DNA of 64,000 bases. Origin: Niebla homalea. Taxonomy: Eukaryota > Ascomycota > Lecanoromycetes > Lecanorales > Ramalinaceae. Below the pieces are notes generated by a model, which worked only from the letters and a program-made list of their open reading frames with translations, was not told the origin of the DNA and did not search any database. Positions 26,076 to 36,552 of the stretch are shown here, piece after piece (within the stretch, counting starts at the first letter, position 1; the number at the start of each line of letters is the position of its first letter). The stretch spans positions 1 through 64,000 of the forward strand of contig JAHGAU010000019.1 in assembly GCA_019925105.1 (NCBI GenBank). Direction: 5' to 3'. Made by a program: the position numbers and the translations under genes.

Positions 26076-26460
26076 CGGGGTTACCCCGGGGGAAGGCCCC
26101 ATTAATAAGTAATTCGTTAAAGCCCCTTAACGTAAACGACCGGCGCCACCCCAAGGGAAGGCCTTACCAATGAGTGAATCGTTAAAGCCCTTTAACGTGG
26201 ACGACCGGCGTTACCCCGGGGTAAAGGCCCTACTAATAAGTGAATCCTTGGAGCCCCTTAGCGTGGATGACCGGCGTTACCCCGGGGTAAAGGCCTTATT
26301 AATAAGTGAATCGTTGGAACCCCTTAATATAGACGACCGGCGCCCCCCCGGGGGAAGGAAGGCCCCATTAATGAGTGAATCGTTGGAGCCCGGCATCCAC
26401 TGGAGAGCCGGGGATCCCCCGGCGCCCGTAATCGCGTGGAGGCTCCGCCCGGTCAGCCCC
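26076..26460 (+). repeat. 66-bp GC-rich tandem repeat
   Basis: Four full units and one partial, with the GACCGGCG motif at 26138, 26203, 26269 and 26335 (spacing 65, 66, 66). Because 66 is divisible by three, a frame of 109 codons stays open from 26170, encoding a 22-residue repeat with SESLEPL, VDDRRYPGVK and ALL. CpG is frequent and CpA rare. Whether it was ever translated is unknown; no splice or promoter context was recognised. It sits between LINE debris and undefined AT-rich DNA. Confidence 0.7.
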
Positions 26461-26499
26461 GGCGTTCGAAAGAGAAAAACATTAAAATCTATAGAATAA

Positions 26500-27439
26500 A
26501 ATTTAAATAAAGCTTATTTAATAGTTTCGTTAAGATATACTTAACGTTACGTAATAAGCTTATCTAAAATACATTTAAGAAGAATAAGATTAAGAAAATA
26601 AAAAGAAATACCAGGAGTATATAAATTAAGGACTGAAGTGAAAAGTAACCGGTTATAAGTTCCGATCCTTATAAAGGGCGGTTTTCATAATCTTTTAATA
26701 AGCGGAATAAGGCATATTATACCTTTAAACGGATTAAGCGTATTAGACTTAGGGAAAACATAAATATAAGTAGTCCGAGCCCTGGGATAAATAAACATAA
26801 AGTATTAAGGTCGGCGTTACCAAGATATTAAGATAGTAAGGGAGATTACCCTGAGAAAACTAAGTCTTAATATACTTATTTATTATTACCAGGAAAAAAT
26901 TAAAAGTAAGGCTATAAAAAAAGTCAACAGATATATACACGAATTACGTTAAAGGATAAAAATTATGACTATAATATGTAATATTAAAGGAATAAATTTA
27001 TTATAAAGAAAGTAAAAGGCAGAAAGCAATTAAGTTAACGTTTTTATAACTTTTATATTTACGATAATTAAAAGTATAAAAAGAATATTATAAACAATCG
27101 GATAAGCAATTAAAATATATACGAATATATATAATATAGTCCGGAATATAAAAGTATTAAAGGCAGTATTTTATTATAAATGGAGTTAAAAAAGGGGAGA
27201 GTATAAAAGATATTAAACTTAGGGATAAATATATAAAGGTATAGAAATATTAAAAAGGCTAATTAAGGCTATAGTCGATTTATATATACCTTAAAAAAAG
27301 TAATATAACGGATAACCATAATATAGCTTTAATATCTTACCAACTTATATAAAGGCTGCGGCCCATCTTTAATTGCACTTTATTATTACCTGTTATTTCA
27401 TCACTTTTACTCTTTCATTGCCTTCAATCTTTTCTTAAG
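26500..27439. other. Undefined decayed AT-rich region
   Basis: RIP-like composition, though milder than the flanks (some CA and TG survive, e.g. near 26920 and 27350). In one plus frame nearly all stops are TAA or TAG, as would arise from Gln codons, but a second frame is almost as open, so I cannot say what it encoded. Not homologous by eye to the LINE or helicase units here. Confidence 0.4.
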
Positions 27440-27715
27440 TTTAAAAATAACCCTTAAAAGGACTTAATCGTAATGTTATAAGTTTTCTTAAAAACGATAT
27501 ATAAATAAATTATTATTCTTTAAATAACCGTAAACGTTTTTAATCCTTTAAAATAAAAGTAAAAGTTAAATAAATATCGGTTTTTACTCTTAATATTATA
27601 AATATTAAGTTTTTACGGTTATTAATAAGGCTTAATAACCGACTATTAAGGAACGCCGGAATTAACTTAACTAGATCCGTATTATAAATTAATCAATTAA
27701 TTAATCAAATATTAT
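27440..27715 (+). mobile_element. LINE 3'-terminal fragment
   Basis: Plus strand; matches the last ~275 bp of the LINE at 39482-45261 (GGAACGCCGGAATTAACTT, then GATCCGTATTATAAATTAAT) and ends in a tail of imperfect AATC tetranucleotides at about 27693-27715. This is a typical 5'-truncated LINE insertion. It is the last clear repeat before the gene island; 27716-28192 changes gradually from AT-rich to balanced composition and shows no gene. Confidence 0.75.
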
Positions 27716-28192
27716 TATTTCCACTATTTTAAATAATAATACTAGGGTTATTACGGTATATAGTTTTAACGGTAAGTTTCTCCTTTATTGCGGTATCGCT
27801 GGGGCTCCTTTTTATATATAGTTTGGGAGGAGTAAACTGCGGTTTCCGGTTTTAGGGGAATTTGCTGTATTTGCTAGTATCTTGGCACTTGGCCCCCAAA
27901 AAGTAGATTTTGATCCCTGCAGGTAGATCCTTTATGTATTATCCATCCTACCACTCAAGTAACATGTACCTGGTTTATTCCTGTTTTCTTTAAAACCATC
28001 GTATTTCAGTATTAAGGCTAAAGTATTAGCTATATAGCGTTGAGGGCTGCTTATAATGCATGCAATATCCTCTTTACTTTTATTCAGCTTCCCTACTGGT
28101 GCGGCGCTGATCTACTATACAAAAGGCCTTCAACACCGGTGCTAACAACCCGTTTCGCATTCGCCGCCTCAGTGGCTGCCAATACTCCGATA

Positions 28193-29830
28193 TCAAGCCA
28201 CCGTTCGAGCCTTCTTTGCGCCTGGTGAGTTGGATTGCAGTTCGAGAAGCTGATAACACTTTAACGCAGTCGGCCTATCCTTCTCATCCCATGCCACCAT
28301 ACCTCGCAGAGTCTGGCCAGTTGACGGAGGAGCCTTTTGCATCTGCGCGGTAACTGCTTGCAGGATCAAGTGGTATCCATTTTGCGTGCGTTGGCTGATA
28401 TTTTGATCATAACTAAACCACGAGCGAAGCAACGCGAAGCCCAGCATCCAAATGTCGATCTCTTGACCGTAGATGTATCCTAGATTTGGTTGTAGTTCAG
28501 GGGGCAAGTAGATCCAGGCCGCTATAAAGGTGTCGGTGGATTGGGGACTGAAGTTTACCTTACCGAAGTCGCATAGAATAGCACGCCCAGATTGAGGGTA
28601 GAAGAGGATGTTGGCGGGATTGATGTCTCGATGAATCCACTTTTTCTCGTGTATCGCTTCAAGCCCCTGCAAGAGGTCACGAAACAGGACTTGTCTATCA
28701 TTCCAATCGCTGAAAAGTGTCCAGTCGAAATGTTCGAAAGTCACGCCTTTATTCATAACGATGTAGATATCCAAAGGGCACTGGTTCTTGGACCAATCGT
28801 TGCCGTGGGAGCTCGAGTATTCAAGCACCTCAACGATACCCACCGCGCCCGCTAGCTCGCGAAGAGCTTTGATCTCTTGGTCGACTTCAATGTGCTGGGC
28901 CTTTTTCTTGACGCTCAACCGTTTGATGGCGCGGAGCTCGCCATCTTTGGGGTCGAAACCTTGGAACACACATGCAAAGCTTCCTGAGTTCAATCCGTGT
29001 CTGAATACTGCTGTCTGCAATGTGATGTCCTGCGTGAATGGAATTCCTGATATGGGAGGTACCTGAGGACCCATTCCAGACCCAACCAGTCTCTCATTCC
29101 TCCGGCTGATGTAATGTGCTTCCTTCTCGGAGTTGTCTATCGAAAACTCGACCCAGTATTCAAAGCTACGGACCCCTAATAAGCTACGAGTCTCGGATAG
29201 CGCGGTATGTGCGCCTTTGGCGATGTGTTCACTGTTCAGGTGAAAGGACTCAACAGCCTTTAGCATCCAGGCGCCAGATTGGTCGTGCATTGTGAGTATA
29301 ACATGGGTTCTTCCAAGGCCATACGTTGGCTGCTTCGATCGTGGGGCTACCAGCATAATATCAACGTCGCGCCTTGGGCCAAACTTCTGGGTGCCTCGAC
29401 CGATGGTGAATTTGTCCAATGAGATCGAAGGGCTTTGCATATTCAGCGTAAAATGACCAACATTGATTATCGGGTTGTATCCAGGCTTGGCCTCCTCGTC
29501 ATTTGTCTCGTCGCTACCTCTTTCAATACTGCTATCGTCGGAATCCAAAGGTTCCTTACCGTCCAATTTGATAAAGGCTGAGTGAAGAGGGTCTAGTTGG
29601 TCTTTACGCTGTAATTCGAGCAATGTGTGCATTGCTTCCTTCGCCGCAACATTCTTGGGCCTGATGCGCAGGATTTCGATTGGTACGGAATCATCCGACT
29701 CAATTGCTCCCTGCTGATCTTGGGAAGGTTGCAACAATTCGTTCGATTGTGATTTCTCTGAAGGAGGCGAATTCCGTGACGACGGTGTATTTGGCACCGT
29801 ACTAGCGCCGCTATGAAGACCTTTTTTCAT
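28193..29830 (-). CDS. FHA-like domain / Ser-Thr protein kinase
   Basis: Intronless 545-residue protein. The N-terminal third is low-complexity and acidic. An FHA-like segment follows at about residues 137-192 (FTIGRGTQKFG, DVDIML, GRTHVIL, GAWMLKA), a fold that usually binds phosphothreonine. The C-terminal half is a kinase: glycine loop HGLNSGSFACVFQG, AIKRL lysine, catalytic loop HRDINPANIL, CDFGKV metal-binding motif, LPPEL at the APE position, EIDIWMLG and the DRPT arginine. All key residues are present, so it is probably active. The frame opens 41 codons earlier (29953), but I prefer the ATG at 29830: its -3 base is G and the upstream residues are not FHA or kinase. Divergent from the gene at 30318. 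Partner and substrate unknown. Confidence 0.85.
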   Translation of the reverse strand: MKKGLHSGASTVPNTPSSRNSPPSEKSQSNELLQPSQDQQGAIESDDSVPIEILRIRPKNVAAKEAMHTLLELQRKDQLDPLHSAFIKLDGKEPLDSDDSSIERGSDETNDEEAKPGYNPIINVGHFTLNMQSPSISLDKFTIGRGTQKFGPRRDVDIMLVAPRSKQPTYGLGRTHVILTMHDQSGAWMLKAVESFHLNSEHIAKGAHTALSETRSLLGVRSFEYWVEFSIDNSEKEAHYISRRNERLVGSGMGPQVPPISGIPFTQDITLQTAVFRHGLNSGSFACVFQGFDPKDGELRAIKRLSVKKKAQHIEVDQEIKALRELAGAVGIVEVLEYSSSHGNDWSKNQCPLDIYIVMNKGVTFEHFDWTLFSDWNDRQVLFRDLLQGLEAIHEKKWIHRDINPANILFYPQSGRAILCDFGKVNFSPQSTDTFIAAWIYLPPELQPNLGYIYGQEIDIWMLGFALLRSWFSYDQNISQRTQNGYHLILQAVTAQMQKAPPSTGQTLRGMVAWDEKDRPTALKCYQLLELQSNSPGAKKARTVA

Positions 29831-30317
29831 TGCGTATCTGACTAAAAGCAAGCAGCGAAAAGAGTGGGAGCTTGGAGGTCTTAATACTGGGCGTCTCTGA
29901 TGTTGCGAGAAAACTGGAAGTTCAATTGGCTCATTATAACAGCCGTTCAGCATGTATAATACTAAATAAGTATTTGTCGTAATGGGTACGTGAACGGAAA
30001 AAAAAGGGTTCGAATGAGTGAGGCCGCCGGCTCCGCTAGTGGCTTGGCGCTAGTTCAATCCCGCATCTTCCGAAGTCGAACCGAGCCAATCCCACGTGGT
30101 GCCTCATCTTCATCATCTTCATCCATCCTACGGAATACATCTCCCCCTATACTTCTTCCTTACACGCTCTTCCGATGAGCTTCTTCGTCCCATAATCTCA
30201 ACGCCCCCCTGCGCTGAAGAGTTAGACTGCCCGTAGCAGCTCGACACTCGACATTAAGCGTCTCTTACTCCGCTTCTCACTTCTCACCCGAATCAGATCC
30301 GATCACACCAAGCCGCA
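29831..30317. promoter_or_regulatory. Divergent intergenic region
   Basis: 487 bp between the kinase start (minus) and the next gene (plus), so it must hold both promoters. It has a CT-rich stretch with TCATCTTCATC repeats (about 30105-30125) and further pyrimidine-rich sequence just before 30318, as is common in front of fungal genes. No specific factor site was recognised. Confidence 0.5.
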
Positions 30318-30912
30318 ATGGACGCATTGTATCCGGATGGTTACCTCTTTAACTTCAACGAGTATCTCGCACAGAAGAAGGCGCGCAGGGATTTCCTCAG
30401 ACGGGAGCAAGAACGAGAAGAGGAGAAGGAAAGAAACGCCGAGGGCCTCAGCGAGACCACCATCTCCGAGTGGGTCTCAGAACCTTCAACCCCTGCCCCG
30501 CCTCTCTCCCCGCCTCCAACTCCGCCGATGATGAAAGAACACTGGTCCAAGAACCCTCCACACGGAGGGATCCTTAAACCTGGCGCCTCCGCTCGTCAGC
30601 AGCAACGGAAGCGTCGTCAAGCCGCCCGTAATCGGCTCAGCCGTCGTCCCCAAACCCGCTCAACGAGGCCCGACCTCCTGGAGCTCGCTTCAGGGAAGAA
30701 CAAAATCAATTCCCTGTTTCTGGGTCGAAATGGCATCGACATAAAGACCTGGTGGGAGGACTATGTAAGTTGATCCGTCTTCCCAATGCCGCGGAAGAGG
30801 AATCAATCCTGACTAAAGCTACGAATAGGACCTTGAAGGACCGGCACCCGCTCGTTGGAAGGCTCGTCATGAAAGGGACGTCCAGGCTTGGGTAGCTCGT
30901 ATGAACAGTTGA
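30318..30912 (+). CDS. Small two-exon protein, function unknown
   Basis: Model: exons 30318-30764 and 30829-30912, intron 64 nt (GTAAGT donor, CTGACTAAA branch, AATAG acceptor), joining in phase 0 to give 176 residues. I use the spliced model because unspliced reading stops after two codons of intron, while splicing continues ...WWEDYDLEGPAPARWKARH and ends at TGA 30912. Features: a charged, probably helical segment rich in Arg and Glu (residues about 16-45), a Pro-rich linker (about 55-75), a basic RQQQRKRRQAARNR stretch (about 92-105) that could be a nuclear signal, and a Trp-containing C-terminus. No domain recognised. Codon use and composition are normal and RIP-free, so it is probably a live gene. 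Confidence 0.7.
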
Positions 30913-32994
30913 GAACCCCGCTTGCACCTCGAAGACCTCGATCCTCAGCGCATCCGTATCCTTACACACCAATGTGCTCGATTCAGCTTACATCCCTCTT
31001 GCCTTTGCTTGCTCAAACGTATGCCCAACTATTGCCTGGTGGCAATTCACCAAGCAAAGCCTTAGCCTTCGATGACTATTTGAAAAAGAATGCGCAAACA
31101 CATAAGAATGAAACAGCTGGAGAATACCCAGGTACGGAGGACCTCAGCGGGGTTAAGAGGCACGCTGATGATTCGATCCCTGAGCTGATGATAAGAAACA
31201 GGGAAAGAGCGTGGTACAGAGCGTAAAAGGGGCAGGAGGCTAGGGAACCGCTATCTAAGCGAACGGCTCTCGCGGGGGGGTGGCAGGCATCCCAAAATAG
31301 TAGTACGAGGAGGATTAGAAAGAGAATACGAATACAGGACGGTAGAGACACGCGTATTGCACATGGAGATGGGAAAGAGAGGAAGTCTGCCAATGCATTT
31401 ACAGGAAGCCGGGAGATCCGGCCACAGAACCAGTGATCATACGATAATCACTTGGTTTCCGCAACCCTTTGTCCTCCCTGGCTTCTCATACACAACCCTC
31501 GACTACTGGCTGCTGCCCGGGAGAACAGCGAGACTAGCGCAATCGCACAAGGCCTATTACGGCTTGAGCTGGAACGCTGCCGGCATCGCATCTGTTCACC
31601 CGGGCAAATCTAAAGAATCCTAATCTATGCCATCATTACCGCGTTTGCGTAGCTACTCCACGGTACGCCCTCCTTCCGTCTGCATAGTAGAAAGAGTTTC
31701 GCTGTATTGACTCGCTTCAACTTTTGAAGAACCATGAACGCCGACCAGGACGCCACACAACCAAAATCTTTGGGTACTTCTTGGGAAGTTGTAATTTCCA
31801 TCCGCCGGCCTAAAGCGAGTGGAGCTTCCGACCTCAGACGAAGCAACAGCTTTGATTGTGGTGATCAGGGAGGCGGAGGACAGCTAAGAGAATGTATGGG
31901 GCATTGCGCTATGGAGAAAGGACTCTCCGAGTGCTAATAGTATATATACGCTCTCAACATCCGCCAACTCTCCGCCTGCTTAGGCTAAGCCACTACTGGC
32001 CCCTGCTTAAAGAAAGCTTCCATTCGCGGACCACCTCTCAGACTCCGTCTTCGTTTCTCGGCCAGGAATCTGTCGAGCTTGTGCAAGAATTGCCCATGTC
32101 CCGCGATCCGTCTTTGCATCATCATTGGGTCTCGCGTAAGCAGAAATATTGGCGATTGCCCTGCGGTCCCCGCGTACCACTGCGTGCGAGAGCCAGGTCA
32201 TCCTCGATCCTCCTTCCACACCGTATACATGATGTACGGGATCCGGTCAGGGCCATTTCACGACCATTCGCCCAGCATGAAAAGATTTCGGGCCTCGGAG
32301 CGTTGTATTCCGCGCTTCCTTATAGCCTCCCGCCTTTCATATTAAGAGTGCCGCCCCGCGCACCGATTGAATGTTCTTCTTGGCCTCGAGGTATTCGGCG
32401 AAGAAGAAATGATTGTATCTTAATAAGGAAAAGGAGAGGTCGAAGCCATATCAATCACATAGGAGATGCTACACGAAATCCCGTATACTAGTAAGAACCC
32501 GGTACGAATAATATTTTTTACAGTAAGAGCGATAGTTGTCTTCTTTTACAGGGCTGATATATGAATGCTAAAAGACCAGCAGATAACATTGTTAAGAGGA
32601 ATTATTACAGAGAGACAACTTGACCTCCAGCCATGCTGTTCCTTATAGAGCTCTGCCTACTGGCTTCGAGTCTCTGAATCAGGTCGCCGCAGAAGGAAGA
32701 TATAAAGGCTAGTTCTTCTCTGTCTTTCCCGAGGGAGATTTTTCTCTTTTGGAATAGCGGAAATATCCTCCGGAAACACATTTATCCGGAGCCGGGCAAG
32801 TCTGGCCGAAATGACGTCGCCTCGGTCTTTGGGCATTGAAGTTTCAATTCTCGATCAATTATTGAATATGGCACCAAGAAGTACATTTGAAATACATTTG
32901 ACCAGCACCATCATATGCAAGGCCAATCATCATCATAGCACCATGATGCGCGCTATCAGCAGGAATTCTCAGATTGAAGTCCAGTGTCATTGTC
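30913..32994. other. Gene-poor stretch inside the island
   Basis: Balanced composition, not RIPed. Several open frames occur (plus 30888-31226, 31357-31623, 31892-32491; minus 31625-31846), but none shows a recognisable domain, and the 199-codon one is rich in Arg, Ser, Pro and Leu as expected of a non-coding frame. It could hold UTRs, a long promoter or an unrecognised spliced gene. I do not call a CDS. Confidence 0.4.
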
Positions 32995-34663
32995 ATGCCG
33001 ACAGCCTCACGGCGATCCGCACGAGTCAAGCAGAGACAGTCAAATGTCAAGGTCAGTCGCATTCACATTCCCATTCCGATTCACCCTGTTTGACCATTTA
33101 CCATCCTGGAGGGTTCACCACAGTCTTCTCTCTTCCCTCTCACTTTCTCACTGACAATTACTCTTACTCTTCATAGCAACAGACCTCTTCAATCCAGAAG
33201 CCAGCGCGGCGCAGCAGGACTGTCGATCCTTCTACCTTCCCTCACCCAACGCCTTCAAAGTCACGATTCAGACCTGAAGCTACAAGGAAGAGGAAGCGGA
33301 AGAGGGAGAGATCTCGCTCATGTCTCTCGGTATGCCCGTGCCCGGCCAAATTTGGGCCGCCAAAACGCTTCAAGTTTCAATGCTGACGAGACATTAGGAT
33401 GATCCTTTGACCTCGTCGACTGCCATCTTCCATACCACCCCTACCCCTGTGGTTCACCCAACGCCACCCACCACCGACTCTTCTCTCCTTGCCCCGCAAC
33501 CCCTCACGCGAGAGAACCTTGGCAAGCTCACGGGAAACATGGCCATGAACCCTACACCTGAAGCGTCGACCAAAACAAGCTCAAGCTCTACTGGCCGCAC
33601 CATCCGCACGCTCTTACAGGTCAATCACATTCTCATTGATGATGACAAGATCCAGGAAGAGCAGGAATACCAAGATGTCGCTGCGTGGGCTGAGAAGATC
33701 GTGAATGGCAAGCGACACTCGCCCCAGAACTCGGAGACCGGGGCAGAAGCTCTGAAGACGCGCAAAGAGTTTGCCAACCGCAATGAACGAACCTTCATTG
33801 CCCAATTCTGGCCCGACGTGGTCCACAAATCTCGGCACAAGCTAGAAGACAACGTCTGGAGAGTGGTCGCCTGGGAGAAAGATGGTCTCACGCTGAATTG
33901 GGAACAGCCCTTTCGGGCCAAGTCGATCCCCGAGGTGGACACTGGAGGCAACAAGTTCTATGACCAATTGCTCGCCCAGTACGGTCGCGTGGCCAATCCC
34001 GTTCCGGACATCGCCTATGGCTTAAAGGCCGACTCCTTCACGGCCGAAGAAATGGATGCTTGCCAGCGCTTTGCCGAGCATGCCGAAATCTCGGCCGGCA
34101 TCTTCCACCCCGCCCTTATCCTCGAGGCGAAGACGACGGGGGGAACACGACTGGTGGAAGAACAATGCGCCCGTGGCGGGGCAGCGCTCGTCCACGCCAA
34201 CCGCAAGCTCCTCGCAGCCTCGGGGATCGACATTGCGAAGAACGATAGGCAGACCAACCGCGATTCAGCAGTCTTCTCCATTGCGCTCGTCCAAGACTAC
34301 GCCAACCTCTACGTGCACTGGGCGTATAACACCGAGGGGCGCGGTGTCTATTACCATGCGCACGACATTAGGCAAGTTGGGCTGAAGCGAGAACCGGGCA
34401 TCGTCCAATTACGAGGCGCAACCAACAATATCCTGGATTGGATGACTGGGGAGCGGAAGATCATGGTTAAGACCCTGATGCGGCGATTGTATCATATCAT
34501 GAGCCCTAAGCCTCGTGCTCTCGGCCCCTCTATTCCTAGAGATAGAGCCAACAGCAAGCTTAACTTGTGTGAAGGGATTGATTTGGACGACCTGGAGTCT
34601 GATGAAGACGAGTTGAGCGTCGATGTACCTACGTCGCAGGGCAAGAAGAAGAGGAAGCTTTAA
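32995..34663 (+). CDS. PD-(D/E)XK nuclease-like protein, DUF7924 type
   Basis: Model: exons 32995-33051, 33177-33329, 33398-34663; 491 residues. Intron 1 (125 nt): GTCAGT donor, CTGAC branch, TCATAG acceptor. Intron 2 (68 nt): GTATGC donor, CTGAC, ATTAG. Both are phase 0, and the ATG at 32995 has G at -3. The N-terminus is MPTASRRSARVKQRQSNVK, followed by a very basic RKRKRKRERSRS. The globular part (about 190-430) has the restriction-endonuclease-fold signature: VPDIAYG (Asp274), ALILEAKT (Glu313, Lys315) and EEQCARGGAALVHANR with the following Gln. The C-terminus is acidic and ends GKKKRKL, another likely nuclear signal. Metal-binding residues are intact, so nuclease activity is possible, but the substrate is unknown; the DUF7924 name is from memory of the fungal family. 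It shares architecture with the four-exon gene downstream. Confidence 0.8.
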
Positions 34664-35029
34664 TTATCTGATGAAACATCCGATGGAATATCTGCCGCGG
34701 CCGCCACTATAGGATCCCGCATATGAATTGCTGGTCTTACGACCACCGCAGACTACAAGTGATAGTAGGGTTACAATTTCCTTCAGTATTGGCAAGGTAC
34801 GTAGCTAAGACCGAAAGGCTACTTTATCCCTTCTCGCGTACGTAAGAATACTGAATAAGCCCAGTCCCCAATACCAAGAAAACTACGATCTGACGACGAC
34901 GCCAGATATAGCCATAATAAGACCTACAAAAAATATCCGTACGATTACATCCCGACCCTATCACCCTACCGTTAATCGCGTACCCCACCGGACGTTACTG
35001 CGTTATAACTATACCCGGCAGTATTCTGT
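34664..35029. other. Intergenic, partly decayed
   Basis: Downstream of the DUF7924-type gene. Composition drifts toward AT around 34890-35020 (mild RIP-like bias). No gene, terminator or RNA recognised. Confidence 0.4.
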
Positions 35030-36003
35030 TCATAGGCTTTCAAAAATAAGGATCGATCTTATAATAAACCCCGTAACTGCCTCCGTGATCAATAAGGCCC
35101 TAATCTGCGCTAGAGCTAGCCGTAGTAGCTGTCTTATCAAGTCGCCAGCTTTTCGCTTCCTGTTGTTGCGAGGCTGCGCATGCACCGCTTCACATTGTTC
35201 GTATATGGTGCAGAGGTCAGCAACCTTTCGCTTGCGCTTTTCCACGTCCTAATCCAGAACGTGGTCTATGTCGTAGTATAGCTGGTCAGCGAAGTTCGTG
35301 GATCGAAAGCCGAACTTGCGCAGATTGTGCATGTGCCAATTAACGTCACCCTTTGAATTGAGCTCAAGAGCCCTATTAACAAAGAGCCGGGCGTTATGGG
35401 GTTCTACCGCCAGCGTGAAGGCGGAGGATCGCGTATCTGGTCTCGGGTAAGCCTGCTGGGGGCCTGATCGACTGCAGCCTCCTCTTCTTGTATTGTAGTT
35501 TATCCTTATGTGGCGTAACCCGCGGCAGCATCGCCTTACTTGTAAGTGGTAGTAGCAGCTTAAAAACGACAACGCGTAGTAACCATAGTAGATCCGTGCC
35601 GAATACCTTAATCTTCTGCTTCTTCCAACGAAGCGTTTCTGTACTTGGCCTCCAGAGCGAGAAAGACATCGTAGAGACTAAGCCTTACCAGATGGCAGTC
35701 TTGATTGCTGAGAACATACCGGTGTTTGATCAGGTTGAAGACAAAGGTGGGTTCTAGTTGACTGGCTTAATCCTCGATGATGTCTTTGACGTCTCGACTC
35801 TTCTCCACCGATCAATCGGAAACCCGCTTTTGGTCTACATCTTCATTGCGCTCTCGATGAGAGGTGCTCCGATCGCCCTTGCATGTTTGTCGTTGATCAA
35901 GAATCATCTCTGGCGCAGTACTGCGCGCACTTGTAATCGAGTACCCGGCATATTCGACTCAGAGTCTTCTTCATCCAAACGTTCCTCGCCTGAAGCTTCT
36001 TAG
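35030..36003 (-). pseudogene. Decayed unrecognised gene
   Basis: Minus-strand reading gives protein-like segments in shifting frames. Near 35990-35770: an acidic stretch, then ARAIGAPLIESAMKM and SGFPIDRWRRVET. Near 35690-35600: SLYDVFLALEAKYRNASLEE. Then 35572-35249: NWHMHNLRKFGFRSTNFADQ and YYDIDHVLD, which passes through one in-frame TAG (35248-35246) into 35245-35030: EKRKRKVADLCTIYEQCEAV. The single TAG in an otherwise continuous frame, plus at least two frame changes, indicates a broken gene with modest RIP. I do not recognise the family. It could also be a multi-exon gene whose introns I missed, which is less likely given the internal TAG. Confidence 0.45.
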
Positions 36004-36552
36004 TCCGAGGCCTCTGCAGACAGGGAGGGTTATTGATGGTATCTTGAGGTAAGGAGGAGTCTAAGATGCACAGTCGGGGTCAGCATGGTGGCATAGCCTA
36101 TTAACGAGGACGTGAACGGACTGTTATTGTAGATTGAAGGTTGCTTTCCCAACCTCGCTCAGCGCTTATAGCATCATACAGCTCCAAGGTGCGGACAAGA
36201 GAATAATCGCGATGACAATATTATGTCTCTCGCGGGAAAAGGGGGGAGAAAATGGAAGAGTGGAAGAGTGGAAGAGTGAGCAGTAAAAGGAATTGAAGGC
36301 GACTTGTATCTGTATTTGGTTAGACTCACAGTCACGTGAACACGCGAAGCCCTGCCAAGAGTGTCGCGGGGTTACGTCAACACCGATGTGCCGATGTTTA
36401 TCCGAGTGTTGATTTTTCGGATTCCAATTCGTCGAAATGAAGACTTTAAGAATTCTTCCGTCTTGCGGCCATAATTCTTTCCCATTCACTTCACCTCATT
36501 CACTGATTTGTCATGCGCTTGCTCACCCTCACCGCCTTTCAAGCTAGCGACA
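36004..36552. promoter_or_regulatory. Promoter region of the PDDEXK_12-type gene
   Basis: About 550 bp. Contains a 9-10-bp GGAAGAGTG tandem (about 36252-36278) and a CT-rich stretch close to the start codon. A 107-codon minus-strand frame (36166-36489) has no recognisable domain and is not called. Confidence 0.4.

Noticed and set aside
26500..27439. RIPed transposase gene on the plus strand
   Set aside because: One frame has almost only TAA/TAG stops, as expected of lost Gln codons, but a second frame is similarly open and no motif of a known transposase could be read.
29831..29953. N-terminal extension of 41 residues on the kinase
   Set aside because: The upstream ATG has T at -3, whereas the ATG at 29830 has G at -3; the extra residues add no domain.
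30888..31226. 112-codon plus-strand frame
   Set aside because: It overlaps the second exon of the small gene at 30318 in another frame and has no recognisable feature.
31892..32491. 199-codon plus-strand frame in the island
   Set aside because: Composition (Arg, Ser, Pro, Leu, His) is that of a chance frame, no domain is visible, and overlapping frames on both strands are equally open.
32811..33176. 121-codon ORF reading through the first intron of the DUF7924-type gene
   Set aside because: It ends at the TAG of the TCATAG splice acceptor and is in a different frame from the spliced gene, whose ATG at 32995 joins in frame through GTCAGT and CTGAC signals.
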